DNA from: Rhizobium phaseoli
Lineage (GTDB): Bacteria; Pseudomonadota; Alphaproteobacteria; Rhizobiales; Rhizobiaceae
Assembly (NCBI RefSeq): GCF_003985125.1
Contig: NZ_ML133569.1
Location: 1 to 64,000 of the forward strand
Length of the DNA stretch: 64,000 nucleotides
Direction: 5' to 3'
Part shown: one piece after another, positions 36,695 through 44,745 of the stretch
Position numbering within the stretch: position 1 is the stretch's first letter
Layout: each line of letters opens with the position of its first letter
The notes under the pieces: model-generated
The model's input: the letters and a program-made list of their open reading frames with translations, nothing else
Database searches by the model: none
What the model was told of the DNA's origin: nothing
Translations under genes and position numbers: made by a program

Positions 36695-37132
36695 TTAGAG
36701 CAGGCCAAGCTCGGTAAGCTCGCGCCGCAGGTCGGCCGGCATTTCGGCGATGCCGGCGCCCAGACTCGTCAGATCGGCCGGCACGTCATCCTGCGTATAG
36801 TAGCGCCAGCCCTGGAACGGCCGCTTCGGCTGTACCGCCGTTTCGATGACTTCGGGACCAAGCATCAGGCGGCAGCGTGATATCCCTTCGTCGTCGGTGA
36901 AGGTCTCGATGTCGAGCAGCCGCTGTCTCGCCTGCACCTGCCCTTTGATCACCCAGTAGAGCGAGCCGCCGTCAAGCAGCTCCTCCATGCGTTTAGGCAC
37001 CATGCGGGTCGTATGCACGGAATGCGGCTCGAGTCCGGCGGCAATGGCGCGCAGCGAACGCTCCGCCACCCATTCGCGCAGATCGTCGATCGAGTCGGCG
37101 CCGACACAGAGTTTGATGAGATGCAATGCCAT
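36695..37132 (-). CDS. DUF1489 family protein
   Basis: A 145-residue cytoplasmic protein of the DUF1489 family, restricted to alphaproteobacteria and of unknown function. The start MALHLIKLCVGADSIDDLREWV at ATG 37132 is the family's N-terminus. Further family features are RMVPKRMEELLDGGSLYWVIKGQVQARQRLLDIETF and a C-terminal RPFQGWRYYTQDDVPADL, suggesting a small enzyme or nucleotide-binding fold. The open frame extends to 37267 but the extra residues are not conserved. It follows sdaA on the same strand in the transcription sense, i.e. sdaA lies upstream with 118 bases between. Confidence 0.88.
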   Translation of the reverse strand: MALHLIKLCVGADSIDDLREWVAERSLRAIAAGLEPHSVHTTRMVPKRMEELLDGGSLYWVIKGQVQARQRLLDIETFTDDEGISRCRLMLGPEVIETAVQPKRPFQGWRYYTQDDVPADLTSLGAGIAEMPADLRRELTELGLL

Positions 37133-37250
37133 ACCGCCGTTGAAATCCTTTTGGCGGCGAGCGTCAAGCGCCGACGGCATGCCGCACGACACTGTGCAGC
37201 GGTTTTGCGCCTGCCTGAAAATGTCGAACCGTTCTAACGCGGTCGCAAAC

Positions 37251-38654
37251 TCAGCATTCGACGACATTGACGGCGAGCCCGCCGGTCGAGGTTTCCTTGT
37301 ATTTCTCGCTCATGTCGTGGCCGGTCTGGCGCATCGTCTCAATGCAGGCGTCCAGCGGCACGAAGTGCTGGCCGTCGCCCTTGACGGCGAGCGACGCCGC
37401 CGTGACGGCCTTGACCGCCCCGAGCGCGTTGCGCTCGATGCAGGGAACCTGCACGAGACCGGCAACCGGATCGCAGGTCATGCCGAGATGATGTTCGAGC
37501 GCGATCTCGGCGGCGTTCTCGATCTGCTCCGGCGTGCCGCCCATCACGGCGGCAAGGCCGGCAGCCGCCATTGCCGCGGCCGAGCCGACCTCGCCCTGAC
37601 AGCCGACCTCGGCCCCCGAGATCGAGGCATTGTGCTTGATGATGCCGCCGATGGCGGCAGCCGTCAGCAGATAATCGCGAATACCGTTCTGGTCCCAGTC
37701 CTCGTGAAAATGCTCGTAATAGCGGATCGTCGCCGGAATGACGCCGGCCGCCCCGTTGGTTGGCGCGGTGACGACGCGGCCGCCGGCTGCGTTTTCCTCG
37801 TTGACGGCCATCGCATAGACGCTCAGCCAATCATTGGCGAGCAGAGGATTGACGCGATTGCTGCGCCACTCCTCCTGCAGCTTGTCGTGGATCCTGCGGG
37901 CGCGGCGCTTGACGTTGAGGCCGCCCGGCATGACGCCCTCGACTTTGAGACCGCGCTCGATGCAGGAGCGCATTGCCTCCCAGATGCGGTCGAGCCCCTG
38001 ATCGAGCTCTTCTTGGCTGCGCTGGCTCTCCTCGTTCGCCCGCTTCATCTGCGCGATCGAAAGCCCCGAGCGCTCCGCCATGTCGAGCATCTGCCTGGCG
38101 GTCGCGAACGGATAGGGCACGCGCGTACCGCCCGCGACGTTTTTCTTCGCCCGCATCTGCTCCAGCTCGGTGTCGGTGACGACGAAGCCACCGCCGACTG
38201 AATAATAGATGCGTTTCAGCAGCAGCCGGCCGTCCCGGTCAAAGGCGGAAAAGATCATACCGTTGGCATGGCCGGGCAGCGGCTGCTTCTTGTCGAAAAC
38301 CAGGTCGGTCTTCGGCTGGAACTGATAGGCGGGATGGCCCACCGGCGTGATGCGGCCGGTGCGATCGACCGTATCGATGATACCGTCCATCTTGTCGGGA
38401 TCGACGCTGTCGGGTGCTTCACCCATCAGCCCCAGAATGACCGCCCTGCCCGTTCCGTGGCCGATACCGGTATGGGCGAGCGAACCATGCAGACTGACGT
38501 TGATTGCAGCGACCTGCGCGCCCGATGACGGGCGTGGCCATTCATTCGACAGGATCAGATCGAGAAACCGGTTGGCAGCCGACATCGGACCCATCGTGTG
38601 CGAGCTCGACGGCCCGACACCGATCTTGAACACGTCGAATACCGAAAGAAACAT
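37251..38654 (-). CDS. sdaA: L-serine ammonia-lyase
   Basis: A 467-residue Fe-S enzyme turning serine into pyruvate and ammonia. The N-terminal beta-domain starts [23 protein letters not shown]. The alpha part carries the cluster cysteines in [37 protein letters not shown] (two Cys), with the typical SNKNTAP-like region ISGAEVG. The start at ATG 38654 is fixed by the family's conserved beginning; the frame extends 52 codons upstream. The 4Fe-4S cluster is oxygen-sensitive. It is the upstream member of a possible operon with the DUF1489 gene, but the 118-base gap makes this uncertain. Confidence 0.96.
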
Positions 38655-39046
38655 GGATGCGCCTTTTGAATATGAGGTTGCAAGCTTAAGCAAGGTCGGT
38701 TTCGAACCCGTGCGGGCCACCGACATCGCCTGCAGCCGATGCGACATTCCGGGGACCATACACCCGGAGAACGACGCCGAAAAGCGGGGGCAGTTTTCAG
38801 ACGACATCACGCTCTAACTATTTAATTTGGAACAGGATTCAAATCTTGAGCCAAGCCTGCCCGAAATCATCCTGTTTCGGCGCATCGGCCGGAATATCGG
38901 AATCGCTTTTCGGAAAGTACGATCTCTCGATTCAACGTGTTACGGCGCCCTTTCGGGCCAAAATCCGGCGGCCCGCCCTTCCGGTCATTGCAGCATTTCG
39001 ATGCATATGTAAGGTGGCCGCACTTCATGCGGAGACTGAATCACTG
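38655..39046. other. Intergenic region between divergent sdaA and DUF599 genes
   Basis: A 392-base gap between two divergent starts. The frame of the DUF599 gene stays open upstream to 38846, but the added residues do not look coding (Cys- and Ser-rich, no conserved form). The promoters of both genes must lie here, yet I find no clear -35/-10 pair, repeat or operator. I see nothing else in it. Confidence 0.4.
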
Positions 39047-39811
39047 ATGACGACGGCGGACTACATTGCTCTGGCCTTCTTTGCCTGCGTCTGGATGGGC
39101 TATTCCTGGCTGCTGAAGGGCCGCACCTTCTTCGGCCGCACCAGTCTGACCCATGCGATGACCGAACGGCGCCGCGAATGGATCTACAATTCGCTGCGCC
39201 GCGACCTGAAGATGATCGACACGCAGATCATGGCCGGCCTGCAGAACGGCACGGCCTTTTTCGCCTCGACCTCGATCTTCGCAATTGGCAGCTGCTTCGC
39301 GTTGCTCGGCGCCACCGAGAAGGTCGACGCGGTCTTCGCCGACCTACCCTTCGTCTTCCATGGCGGCCATGCCGCCTTCGAGATGAAGGTCGGCGGACTG
39401 GCGGCGCTTTTCGGTTATGCCTTCTTCAAGTTCGGCTGGTCCTATCGGCTGTTCAACTACTGCACCATTCTCTTCGGCTCGATCCCGATGCTGCGCGACG
39501 CCGAGAGTGATGTCATCGCCGCCGAGCGGGCCGCCGAGCGCGTCATCCGCATGAACGTCATTGCCGGCAGCAATTTCAACGAAGGCCTCAGGGCGATCTT
39601 CCTGTCGATCGGCTACCTCGGCTGGTTCATCAACCCTTATGTCTTCATGATGACGACGGCGATCGTCATCTTCGTGCTGACGCGGCGGCAATTTTTCTCG
39701 CAGGCGCGGCTGGCGATCATGGATGCCGGCCCGCCGTCCAATCTCCACCTTTCTCCCGTTCGCCGCGACATTCCGTCGAGCGGCGGAAGCGATTTGCCCG
39801 AGGGACTTTGA
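39047..39811 (+). CDS. DUF599 family membrane protein
   Basis: A 254-residue inner-membrane protein of the DUF599 family, function unknown. Four transmembrane segments are visible (DYIALAFFACVWMGYSWLL; FFASTSIFAIGSCFALLGA; VGGLAALFGYAFFKFGW; GLRAIFLSIGYLGWFINPYVFMMTTAIVIFVL). The loop HAMTERRREWIYNSLRRDLKMIDTQIMAGLQNGTAFF is the family's core. ATG 39047 follows GGAGACTGAATCACTG. It overlaps the next gene by one base (TGATG), so both proteins are made from one transcript and may be linked in function. Confidence 0.87.
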   Translation: MTTADYIALAFFACVWMGYSWLLKGRTFFGRTSLTHAMTERRREWIYNSLRRDLKMIDTQIMAGLQNGTAFFASTSIFAIGSCFALLGATEKVDAVFADLPFVFHGGHAAFEMKVGGLAALFGYAFFKFGWSYRLFNYCTILFGSIPMLRDAESDVIAAERAAERVIRMNVIAGSNFNEGLRAIFLSIGYLGWFINPYVFMMTTAIVIFVLTRRQFFSQARLAIMDAGPPSNLHLSPVRRDIPSSGGSDLPEGL

Positions 39812-40800
39812 TGACAATGCCGGCACTGCAGGCCGATGCGGCAGCGAGGCCGCCGCGCATCGGACTATTGGACACGGCCCGCGGCATCGCGCTGATCGCC
39901 ATGGCGAGCTACCATTTCACCTGGGACATGGAGTTCATGGGATATCTCGCGCCGGGCACGGCCGAGACCGGCTGGCTGAAGATCTATGCCCGGGCGATCG
40001 CCACGACCTTTCTCTTCATCGTCGGCGTCAGTCTGGTGCTCTCCAGCACGCCGGCGATTCGCTGGCCATCCTTCTGGAAGCGTTTCGGCATGATTGCCGC
40101 GGCGGCCGCGGCCATTTCGATCGCTACCCGGATCGCCATGCCGGACGGCTGGATCTATTTCGGCATCCTGCATTGCATCGCGGTGCTGACGCTCATCGGC
40201 ATCGTTTTCATCCGGCTGCCGCTCGCCGTCACGCTCATCGTCACGCTGGCGCTGCTCACCGCCTGGATCATCGACAATTTCGGCACGCCGGACCTGTTGC
40301 GCTCGTCCTTTTTCGATCCGCGATATCTCGCCTGGATCGGCCTTGCCGCCATGCCGGAACGGTCGAACGACTACGTGCCGCTGTTTCCCTGGGCGACGCC
40401 GTTCTTTGCCGGACTGAGCTTCGCCTTGATCGCCATCAGAACCAGGCTGCCGCACCGGCTTGCCGCCCTTGGCACCGGCTCCTGGTGGCCGGCGCGGCTT
40501 GGCCGCCACAGCCTTGCCTTCTACCTCATCCACCAACCGGTGCTGATCGCCATCGCCTACGGGATTTCCCTGCTTGTCCCGCCGCCGATGCCGGATCCGG
40601 CGGAAACTTACCTAAGGCAATGCAACTCCACCTGCGTGATGCAACAGGGCGAAGCGCTCTGCCACAGCTTCTGCCAATGTACGCTCGGAAAATTGCAGGC
40701 CCAAAGCCTGCTGATCCCACTGCAGGCAAACGAGATCAACGTCCAGAAGGATGAACGGGTCCAGACGCTCGTCACCGAATGCAGCGCCGAGGCTGAATAA
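39811..40800 (+). CDS. DUF1624-type membrane acyltransferase with Cys-rich C-terminal tail
   Basis: A 329-residue polytopic protein related to heparan-alpha-glucosaminide N-acetyltransferases (DUF1624). The N-terminal RIGLLDTARGIALIAMASYHFTWDMEF and FLFIVGVSLVLSS segments mark the family. Eight or more helices follow, then SLAFYLIHQPVLIAIAYGISLL. After these helices comes a soluble tail with five Cys in 19 residues (CNSTCVMQQGEALCHSFCQC), spaced C-x3-C-x9-C-x3-C-x-C, and one near the end (TECSAEAE). The tail suggests metal binding or disulphides. Acyl acceptor unknown. It overlaps the DUF599 stop by one base. Confidence 0.82.
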   Translation: MTMPALQADAAARPPRIGLLDTARGIALIAMASYHFTWDMEFMGYLAPGTAETGWLKIYARAIATTFLFIVGVSLVLSSTPAIRWPSFWKRFGMIAAAAAAISIATRIAMPDGWIYFGILHCIAVLTLIGIVFIRLPLAVTLIVTLALLTAWIIDNFGTPDLLRSSFFDPRYLAWIGLAAMPERSNDYVPLFPWATPFFAGLSFALIAIRTRLPHRLAALGTGSWWPARLGRHSLAFYLIHQPVLIAIAYGISLLVPPPMPDPAETYLRQCNSTCVMQQGEALCHSFCQCTLGKLQAQSLLIPLQANEINVQKDERVQTLVTECSAEAE

Positions 40801-40827
40801 GGGGCGAGCAAAGGCTCCTGCCCGTTC

Positions 40828-41220
40828 TCAGGTGGTGACGCCGATTTCGGCGAGGCGGCCGAGGCAGGCCTCTTCGATATTGTCGAGTTCCGTCAGCGTG
40901 TCGTCTATATCCTTGCGCTTCTGGCGCAGGTCCTCACGCTTCTCGTCGACGCGCTTCATCAGAAGCTTCAGCTGGCCGAGCTCGCCGGGCGGCTCCTTGT
41001 AGACCTGGATGATCTCGCGGATTTCCGCGATGGTGAAACCGATTCGCCGCCCGCGCAGGATTTCGCCGATCAGCCGTCGGTCCGCCGGACGGAAGAGACG
41101 GGTACGCCCCCGCCGCTCCGGATGGATCAGTCCCTCGTCTTCATAGAACCGCAGCGTGCGCGTCGAGACACCGAATTCGCGCGTGAGCTCCGTTATGCTG
41201 TAATATTTGTTCACCGGCAT
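40828..41220 (-). CDS. MerR-family transcriptional regulator
   Basis: A 130-residue regulator. The N-terminal winged helix YSITELTREFGVSTRTLRFYEDEGLIHPERRGRTRLFRPADRRLI is followed by a helix IRGRRIGFTIAEIREII and a long coiled-coil-like dimer helix (LGQLKLLMKRVDEKREDLRQKRKDIDDTLTEL). No metal-binding Cys is seen in the effector end, except one (EEACLGR). The type resembles LiuR-like regulators of branched-chain acyl-CoA breakdown. A palindrome with TTACGTAA lies at 41251-41272, 31 bases upstream of the start, a fitting place for self-control. It is convergent with the membrane acyltransferase. Confidence 0.88.
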   Translation of the reverse strand: MPVNKYYSITELTREFGVSTRTLRFYEDEGLIHPERRGRTRLFRPADRRLIGEILRGRRIGFTIAEIREIIQVYKEPPGELGQLKLLMKRVDEKREDLRQKRKDIDDTLTELDNIEEACLGRLAEIGVTT

Positions 41221-41250
41221 GTGTTCCCCGTCGTCGAACCGGTAATAATA

Positions 41251-41272
41251 TTGACTTTTACGTAATAGTCAA
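41251..41272. promoter_or_regulatory. Probable operator of the MerR-family regulator
   Basis: A 22-bp dyad, TTGACT at 41251-41256 and AGTCAA at 41267-41272, with TTACGTAA (41258-41265) in the centre. The outer arms have a mismatch at one position. TTACGT and ACGTAA half-sites are known for LiuR-type MerR regulators. Location 31 bases upstream of the MerR start, overlapping its promoter, suggests self-regulation. MerR identity of the binder is inferred. Confidence 0.6.
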
Positions 41273-41285
41273 TTTCGAGGCCCAT

Positions 41286-42698
41286 TCAGATGCCGAACCA
41301 CCAGGTCGCGATGCCGAGAAAGGCGAAGAAGCCGGTACAATCTGTCACCGTCGTGACGAAGACCGAGGACGCGATGGCCGGGTCAGCCCCCATCTTGTCG
41401 AGCAGCAGCGGCAGCAGGATCCCGGCAAGGGCTGCCGCCATCAGATTGATGATCATCGCCGCCGCGATAACCCCGCCGAGCTGGTAGTCGTTAAACCAGA
41501 CTGCTGCGATCGCGCCCATGATCGTCGCGAAGACGGCGCCGTTGAGAATGCCGACGCCCGCCTCCCTGCGGATGATGCGGCCGGCGTTGTAGATGTCGAG
41601 ATCGCGGGTGGCGAGCGCGCGCACCGTCACCGTCATCGTCTGCGTGCCGGCATTGCCGCCCATCGAGGCGACGATCGGCATCAGCACCGCGAGCGCGATC
41701 ATCTTCTCGATCGAGGCGTCGAACAGTCCGATGACGCTGGCCGACAGCATCGCCGTGGCAAGGTTGATCAGCAGCCAGAGGAAACGCGAGCGCGCCGTCG
41801 ACAGCACATTATCCGACAGTTCTTCGTCGCCGACGCCGCCGAGGCGCTTGATGTCCTCGTCCGCCTCTTCATGGATGACGTCAACGACGTCGTCGATGGT
41901 CAGCACGCCGACCAGTCGGTCGTTTTCGTCAACGACGGCAGCTGACAGAAGGTCGTACTGTTCGAAGAGTTGGGCGGCCTCTTCCTGGTCCATCTCGGCC
42001 GGAACCGGATGGTTGGTTTCGCGCATGATCTGCTCGATCTTCGTCTGCCGCTTGGTGCGCAGGATCTGATCGAGATCGACGGCGCCGAGCAGCTTGAAGG
42101 TCGGATCGATGACGAAGATCTGCGAGAAGGAATAGGGTAGATTCTCCTCGTCGCGCATGTAGTCGATCGTCTGGCCGACCGTCCAGAACGGCGGCACGGC
42201 GACGAATTCCGTCTGCATGCGGCGCCCGGCCGAACTTTCTGGGTAGTCGAGCGCCCGGCGCAGCCGCACCCGTTCGGTAAACGGCAGCTGCGCAAGGATC
42301 TCTTCCCGGTCTTCCTTGTCGAGATCTTCGAGAATGTAGACGGCATCGTCCGAATCGAGATCGCCGATCGCCGCGGCAATTTGCTCATTCGGCATCTGGT
42401 CAACGATCTCGCGGCGGATCGCCTCGTCGACCTCGGTCAGCGCCGTCATGTCGAAATCTTCGCCGAGCAGGCGCACCAGCGCCAGGCGCTGATCCGGCTG
42501 GATCGATTCCAGCAGATCGCCTATTTCGGATTCATGCAGGCGGGCGACATTCTGGCGCAGGAACAGCGTATCGCAATCGGCGATCGCGGCGCCGACGAGG
42601 GCCAGGAAATCGCCGCGAACATTGCCGTCCTCGTCGTAAATATCCGCTTCCTCGTCATCGCGCCGGCGAATGCGGTCTTCCGTGTCGGTCGTCGTCAT
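41286..42698 (-). CDS. mgtE: Magnesium transporter MgtE
   Basis: A 470-residue Mg2+ channel/transporter. The N-domain (about 30-135) contains helical repeats (LHESEIGDLLESIQPDQRLALVRLL); the CBS pair follows (TVGQTIDYMRDEENLPYSFSQIFVIDPTFKLLGAVDLD; DLLSAAVVDENDRLVGVLTIDDVVDVI); the plug helix HEEADEDIKRLGG leads to five transmembrane helices with the pore motif ASMGGNAGTQTMTVTVRAL. The N-domain and CBS domain sense Mg2+ in the cytoplasm. It is upstream of the MerR gene on the same strand, with the MerR operator in between, so transcription is separate. ATG at 42698. Confidence 0.96.
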   Translation of the reverse strand: MTTTDTEDRIRRRDDEEADIYDEDGNVRGDFLALVGAAIADCDTLFLRQNVARLHESEIGDLLESIQPDQRLALVRLLGEDFDMTALTEVDEAIRREIVDQMPNEQIAAAIGDLDSDDAVYILEDLDKEDREEILAQLPFTERVRLRRALDYPESSAGRRMQTEFVAVPPFWTVGQTIDYMRDEENLPYSFSQIFVIDPTFKLLGAVDLDQILRTKRQTKIEQIMRETNHPVPAEMDQEEAAQLFEQYDLLSAAVVDENDRLVGVLTIDDVVDVIHEEADEDIKRLGGVGDEELSDNVLSTARSRFLWLLINLATAMLSASVIGLFDASIEKMIALAVLMPIVASMGGNAGTQTMTVTVRALATRDLDIYNAGRIIRREAGVGILNGAVFATIMGAIAAVWFNDYQLGGVIAAAMIINLMAAALAGILLPLLLDKMGADPAIASSVFVTTVTDCTGFFAFLGIATWWFGI

Positions 42699-42938
42699 CT
42701 GCCGCCCTCGCCCCTGGTTCGAATTTCAACGACGGCCGCGCCGCATTCGCAAATGTCGGCCGAAAACACATTGTCAACAAGCGGATAAGCGAATCCCGCG
42801 CAAGGCTCCCGCAGTCGGAATTCCTGCTCCTGCTAGCTCAAAGCGTCCCTGCCGTAAAGCGTCAAACCGCGCTTCCTGATGACAATGCCTGCGGCCGACT
42901 ATAGTTTCCCCACCCGCTCAACCAGAGGAAGCCGCTTC

Positions 42939-43433
42939 ATGTCTATCCGTCCGATCCTGCGCTATCCACATCCGGGCCTGAAGACCGTCTGCGCGCCGGT
43001 GACGGCCTTCGATGCCTCGCTCGCCGCGCTGGCCGACGACCTGCTGGCGACAATGCGCGCGGCCCCCGGCGTCGGCATCACCGCCGCCCATATCGGCGTC
43101 TTCCTGCGCGTGATGGTGCTCGAGCTGGACAGGGCCGACGGCGTGCGCCTCTATGTTAATCCTGCGATCACCTGGCGGTCGCAGGAGACGATGATCCATG
43201 CCGAGGGCAGCGTCTCCATGCCCGGCGCGACCGATGACATCACGCGCCCGCGGGCGATCCGCTTTCGCTACCAGGATGTCGACGGCAGGATGCATGACGA
43301 GGCCGCCGAAGATTTCCTCGCCATTTGCATCCAGCACGAGGTCGACCAGCTCGACGGAATCTTCTGGCTGCAGCGGCTTTCGCGGCTGAAGCGCGACCGC
43401 CTCGTCAAAAAATGGGAGAAGGCGCAAGGCTGA
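42939..43433 (+). CDS. Peptide deformylase-like protein lacking metal ligands
   Basis: A 164-residue protein of the deformylase fold. Canonical motifs are changed: GxGxAAPQ reads GVGITAAH (Gln to His), EGCLS reads EGSVS (Cys to Ser, a metal ligand) and HEVDHLDG reads HEVDQLDG (second His to Gln, a metal ligand). Only the first metal His and the Glu of HE remain. The start ATG 42939 has AGAGGAAG upstream. Overall length and strand order follow deformylase. Without Cys and one His, the Fe/Zn site cannot form, so it probably does not deformylate, though it may bind peptide or ribosome. It has normal codon use, hence it is kept by selection or recent. Confidence 0.85.
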   Translation: MSIRPILRYPHPGLKTVCAPVTAFDASLAALADDLLATMRAAPGVGITAAHIGVFLRVMVLELDRADGVRLYVNPAITWRSQETMIHAEGSVSMPGATDDITRPRAIRFRYQDVDGRMHDEAAEDFLAICIQHEVDQLDGIFWLQRLSRLKRDRLVKKWEKAQG

Positions 43434-43504
43434 CAAATCGCCCGGCGCACCGAACCATTCGCCCCTGTCGACGTTCTCCCGCAGAGAAACAAGGAGCGAC
43501 TATA

Positions 43505-44017
43505 ATGGCAAGGATCGGTGACAAGACCCCGATTTCACGCGAGCCCCCGGAGCTTTCCCGCGAGGAGGATTATCGCGACCTCGAAGAACGCAATCTCGAC
43601 GATGGCTGGCCCTATGCCGACGGCACCGCTGCCAGCGATCCGGCCAACCGCCCCTACGGCGAGACCAAGGCCAATTTCGACAGCGATCCCAACCAGGGCT
43701 TTCGCATCGATGGCACGGATAAGGACGGCAACGAGAACCGCCTGAAGGATTCGCTGCGCGCCGGCACGATCGATCGCGACGACAGCGACGAGCTCGAGGC
43801 GCGGGTAACCGACAATCTCGAAAACATTCCCGACGTGGACATCAACAGCATCGAGGTCCATGCCGACGGGCACGTCATCACCCTGGAAGGCTCGGTGGAG
43901 ACGATCGCCATTGCCCGCAAGGTCGAGCTCTGCGCGCTTGCAGTCGACGGCGTTCATCACGTCCGCAACAGGCTGCAGCTGACCGGTGTCGACGCCCATA
44001 TCCCCAACGAAGACTGA
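43505..44017 (+). CDS. BON-domain protein
   Basis: A 170-residue protein with an N-terminal charged, disordered half (LSREEDYRDLEERNLDDGWPYADGT) and a C-terminal BON domain (about 100-165: LEARVTDNLENIPDVDINSIEVHADGHVITLEGSVETIAIARKVELCALAVDGVHHVRNRL). The BON domain binds phospholipid or proteins in envelope proteins, but no signal peptide is visible, so this one may stay cytoplasmic. It has AAGGAGCGAC ahead of the ATG. It lies just after the deformylase-like gene, 71 bases downstream. Two hairpins follow the stop. Confidence 0.83.
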   Translation: MARIGDKTPISREPPELSREEDYRDLEERNLDDGWPYADGTAASDPANRPYGETKANFDSDPNQGFRIDGTDKDGNENRLKDSLRAGTIDRDDSDELEARVTDNLENIPDVDINSIEVHADGHVITLEGSVETIAIARKVELCALAVDGVHHVRNRLQLTGVDAHIPNED

Positions 44018-44119
44018 ACGTCCCGCCCGATGGCGATCATAACGGGAGGCGCGCTGCCGCCTCCGTTTGGCTCTGTGCAATATTACCAAAAGTTAACAAT
44101 TTTCGATTGTAGCGAGCGC

Positions 44120-44140
44120 GGGCAATCTGTTGCCCTTTTT
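44120..44140 (+). terminator. Rho-independent terminator after the BON gene
   Basis: GGGCAA (44120-44125) and TTGCCC (44130-44135) form a 6-bp stem with loop TCTG, followed by TTTTT (44136-44140). A second stem, GGAGGCG (44045-44051) with CGCCTCC (44058-44064), lies 55 bases earlier and has no T tract. Confidence 0.7.
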
Positions 44141-44284
44141 GTTAGGCGGCTGACGTCACGGCCACGTCAATTTCATTGACAAGACCGTGATTTCATTTGA
44201 ACAAAAGGTTTCCGACCCACCGTTTTCCGTTCACACTTTCGCCTCAATTGCGGCGCGAACTCTGAACTCGCCGGGGATGGTTTA

Positions 44285-44304
44285 TGTTGTTGAATTCAAC
44301 AACA
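44285..44304. promoter_or_regulatory. 20-bp perfect palindrome in the leader of the small secreted protein
   Basis: TGTTGTTGAATTCAACAACA at 44285-44304 is its own reverse complement over 20 bases. It ends six bases before the ribosome site GAGGAG and 18 bases before the ATG at 44323. It could be a DNA operator or, in RNA, a hairpin with a tight AATT turn masking the ribosome site. The binding factor is unknown. Confidence 0.55.
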
Positions 44305-44322
44305 GATTGAGGAGAAGAAACC

Positions 44323-44688
44323 ATGCGCATCAAATTTGCCCTCGCCGCATCCCTGTTCGCCGTCAGCCTCGCAGGCGCTGCCTTCGCTCAGCCGACATAT
44401 TCCGACGATTATACCAATGACAGTGATGGCTTCGCGCCGAGCCCGATGTCCAAGCCCGCTCCGGTTCACTACAGCAACCGCAAGGCTCCGGCCTATTCCA
44501 GCGATTACACCAATGACAGCGACGGTTTCGCCCCGTCCGCCATGGCCGCCCCCGCCGTCGACAAGACGGCGACCGCAAGCATCAAGCCCCTGCCCCCGTG
44601 CCACAGCATGGTCGGTCCGAGCGGCTCCCATACCAAGGGTGCCGACAGCGGCGCCTCGCGCACCGAAGCCTGCCGCGCAACCCATTGA
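44323..44688 (+). CDS. Small exported protein with a duplicated motif
   Basis: A 121-residue protein: signal peptide (residues 1-22, MRIKFALAASLFAVSLAGAAFA), then two copies of a nearly identical block, YSDDYTNDSDGFAPSPM and YSSDYTNDSDGFAPSAM, about 35 residues apart, and a C-terminal part with two Cys (PCHSM and EACRAT). I do not recognise the family. Acidic and aromatic repeats suggest calcium or surface binding. The 20-bp palindrome sits in its leader, and GGGGCCGG/CCGGCCCC after it forms a terminator. Confidence 0.72.
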   Translation: MRIKFALAASLFAVSLAGAAFAQPTYSDDYTNDSDGFAPSPMSKPAPVHYSNRKAPAYSSDYTNDSDGFAPSAMAAPAVDKTATASIKPLPPCHSMVGPSGSHTKGADSGASRTEACRATH

Positions 44689-44697
44689 TCCAACAGC

Positions 44698-44724
44698 AAG
44701 GGGCCGGAAATCCGGCCCCTTCCT
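44698..44724 (+). terminator. Terminator between convergent genes
   Basis: AAGGGGCCGG (44698-44707) and CCGGCCCCTT (44712-44721) form a 10-bp stem with loop AAAT, followed by CCTTCC. Since the stem is perfect it may serve both the secreted protein gene and the convergent methyltransferase. Confidence 0.6.
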
Positions 44725-44745
44725 TCCAATCCGCTTCGAACCCGC

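Larger units (their letters stand above)
44018..44322. other. Intergenic region between BON gene and small secreted protein
   Basis: A 305-base gap. It holds two stem-loops after the BON gene (44045-44064 and 44120-44140), an AT-rich stretch (44080-44110) and a 20-bp palindrome (44285-44304) next to the start of the secreted protein. A promoter may lie near TTGACAAG (44177) or TTGAACAAA (44196). I see no gene. Confidence 0.5.

Noticed and set aside
43505..44017. BON protein as an outer-membrane OsmY-like protein
   Set aside because: No signal peptide is visible at its start, so an envelope location is not supported.
44405..44570. A CRISPR-like repeat in the secreted-peptide gene
   Set aside because: The repeat is two copies of a protein-coding block about 100 bases apart, in frame, with no array structure.
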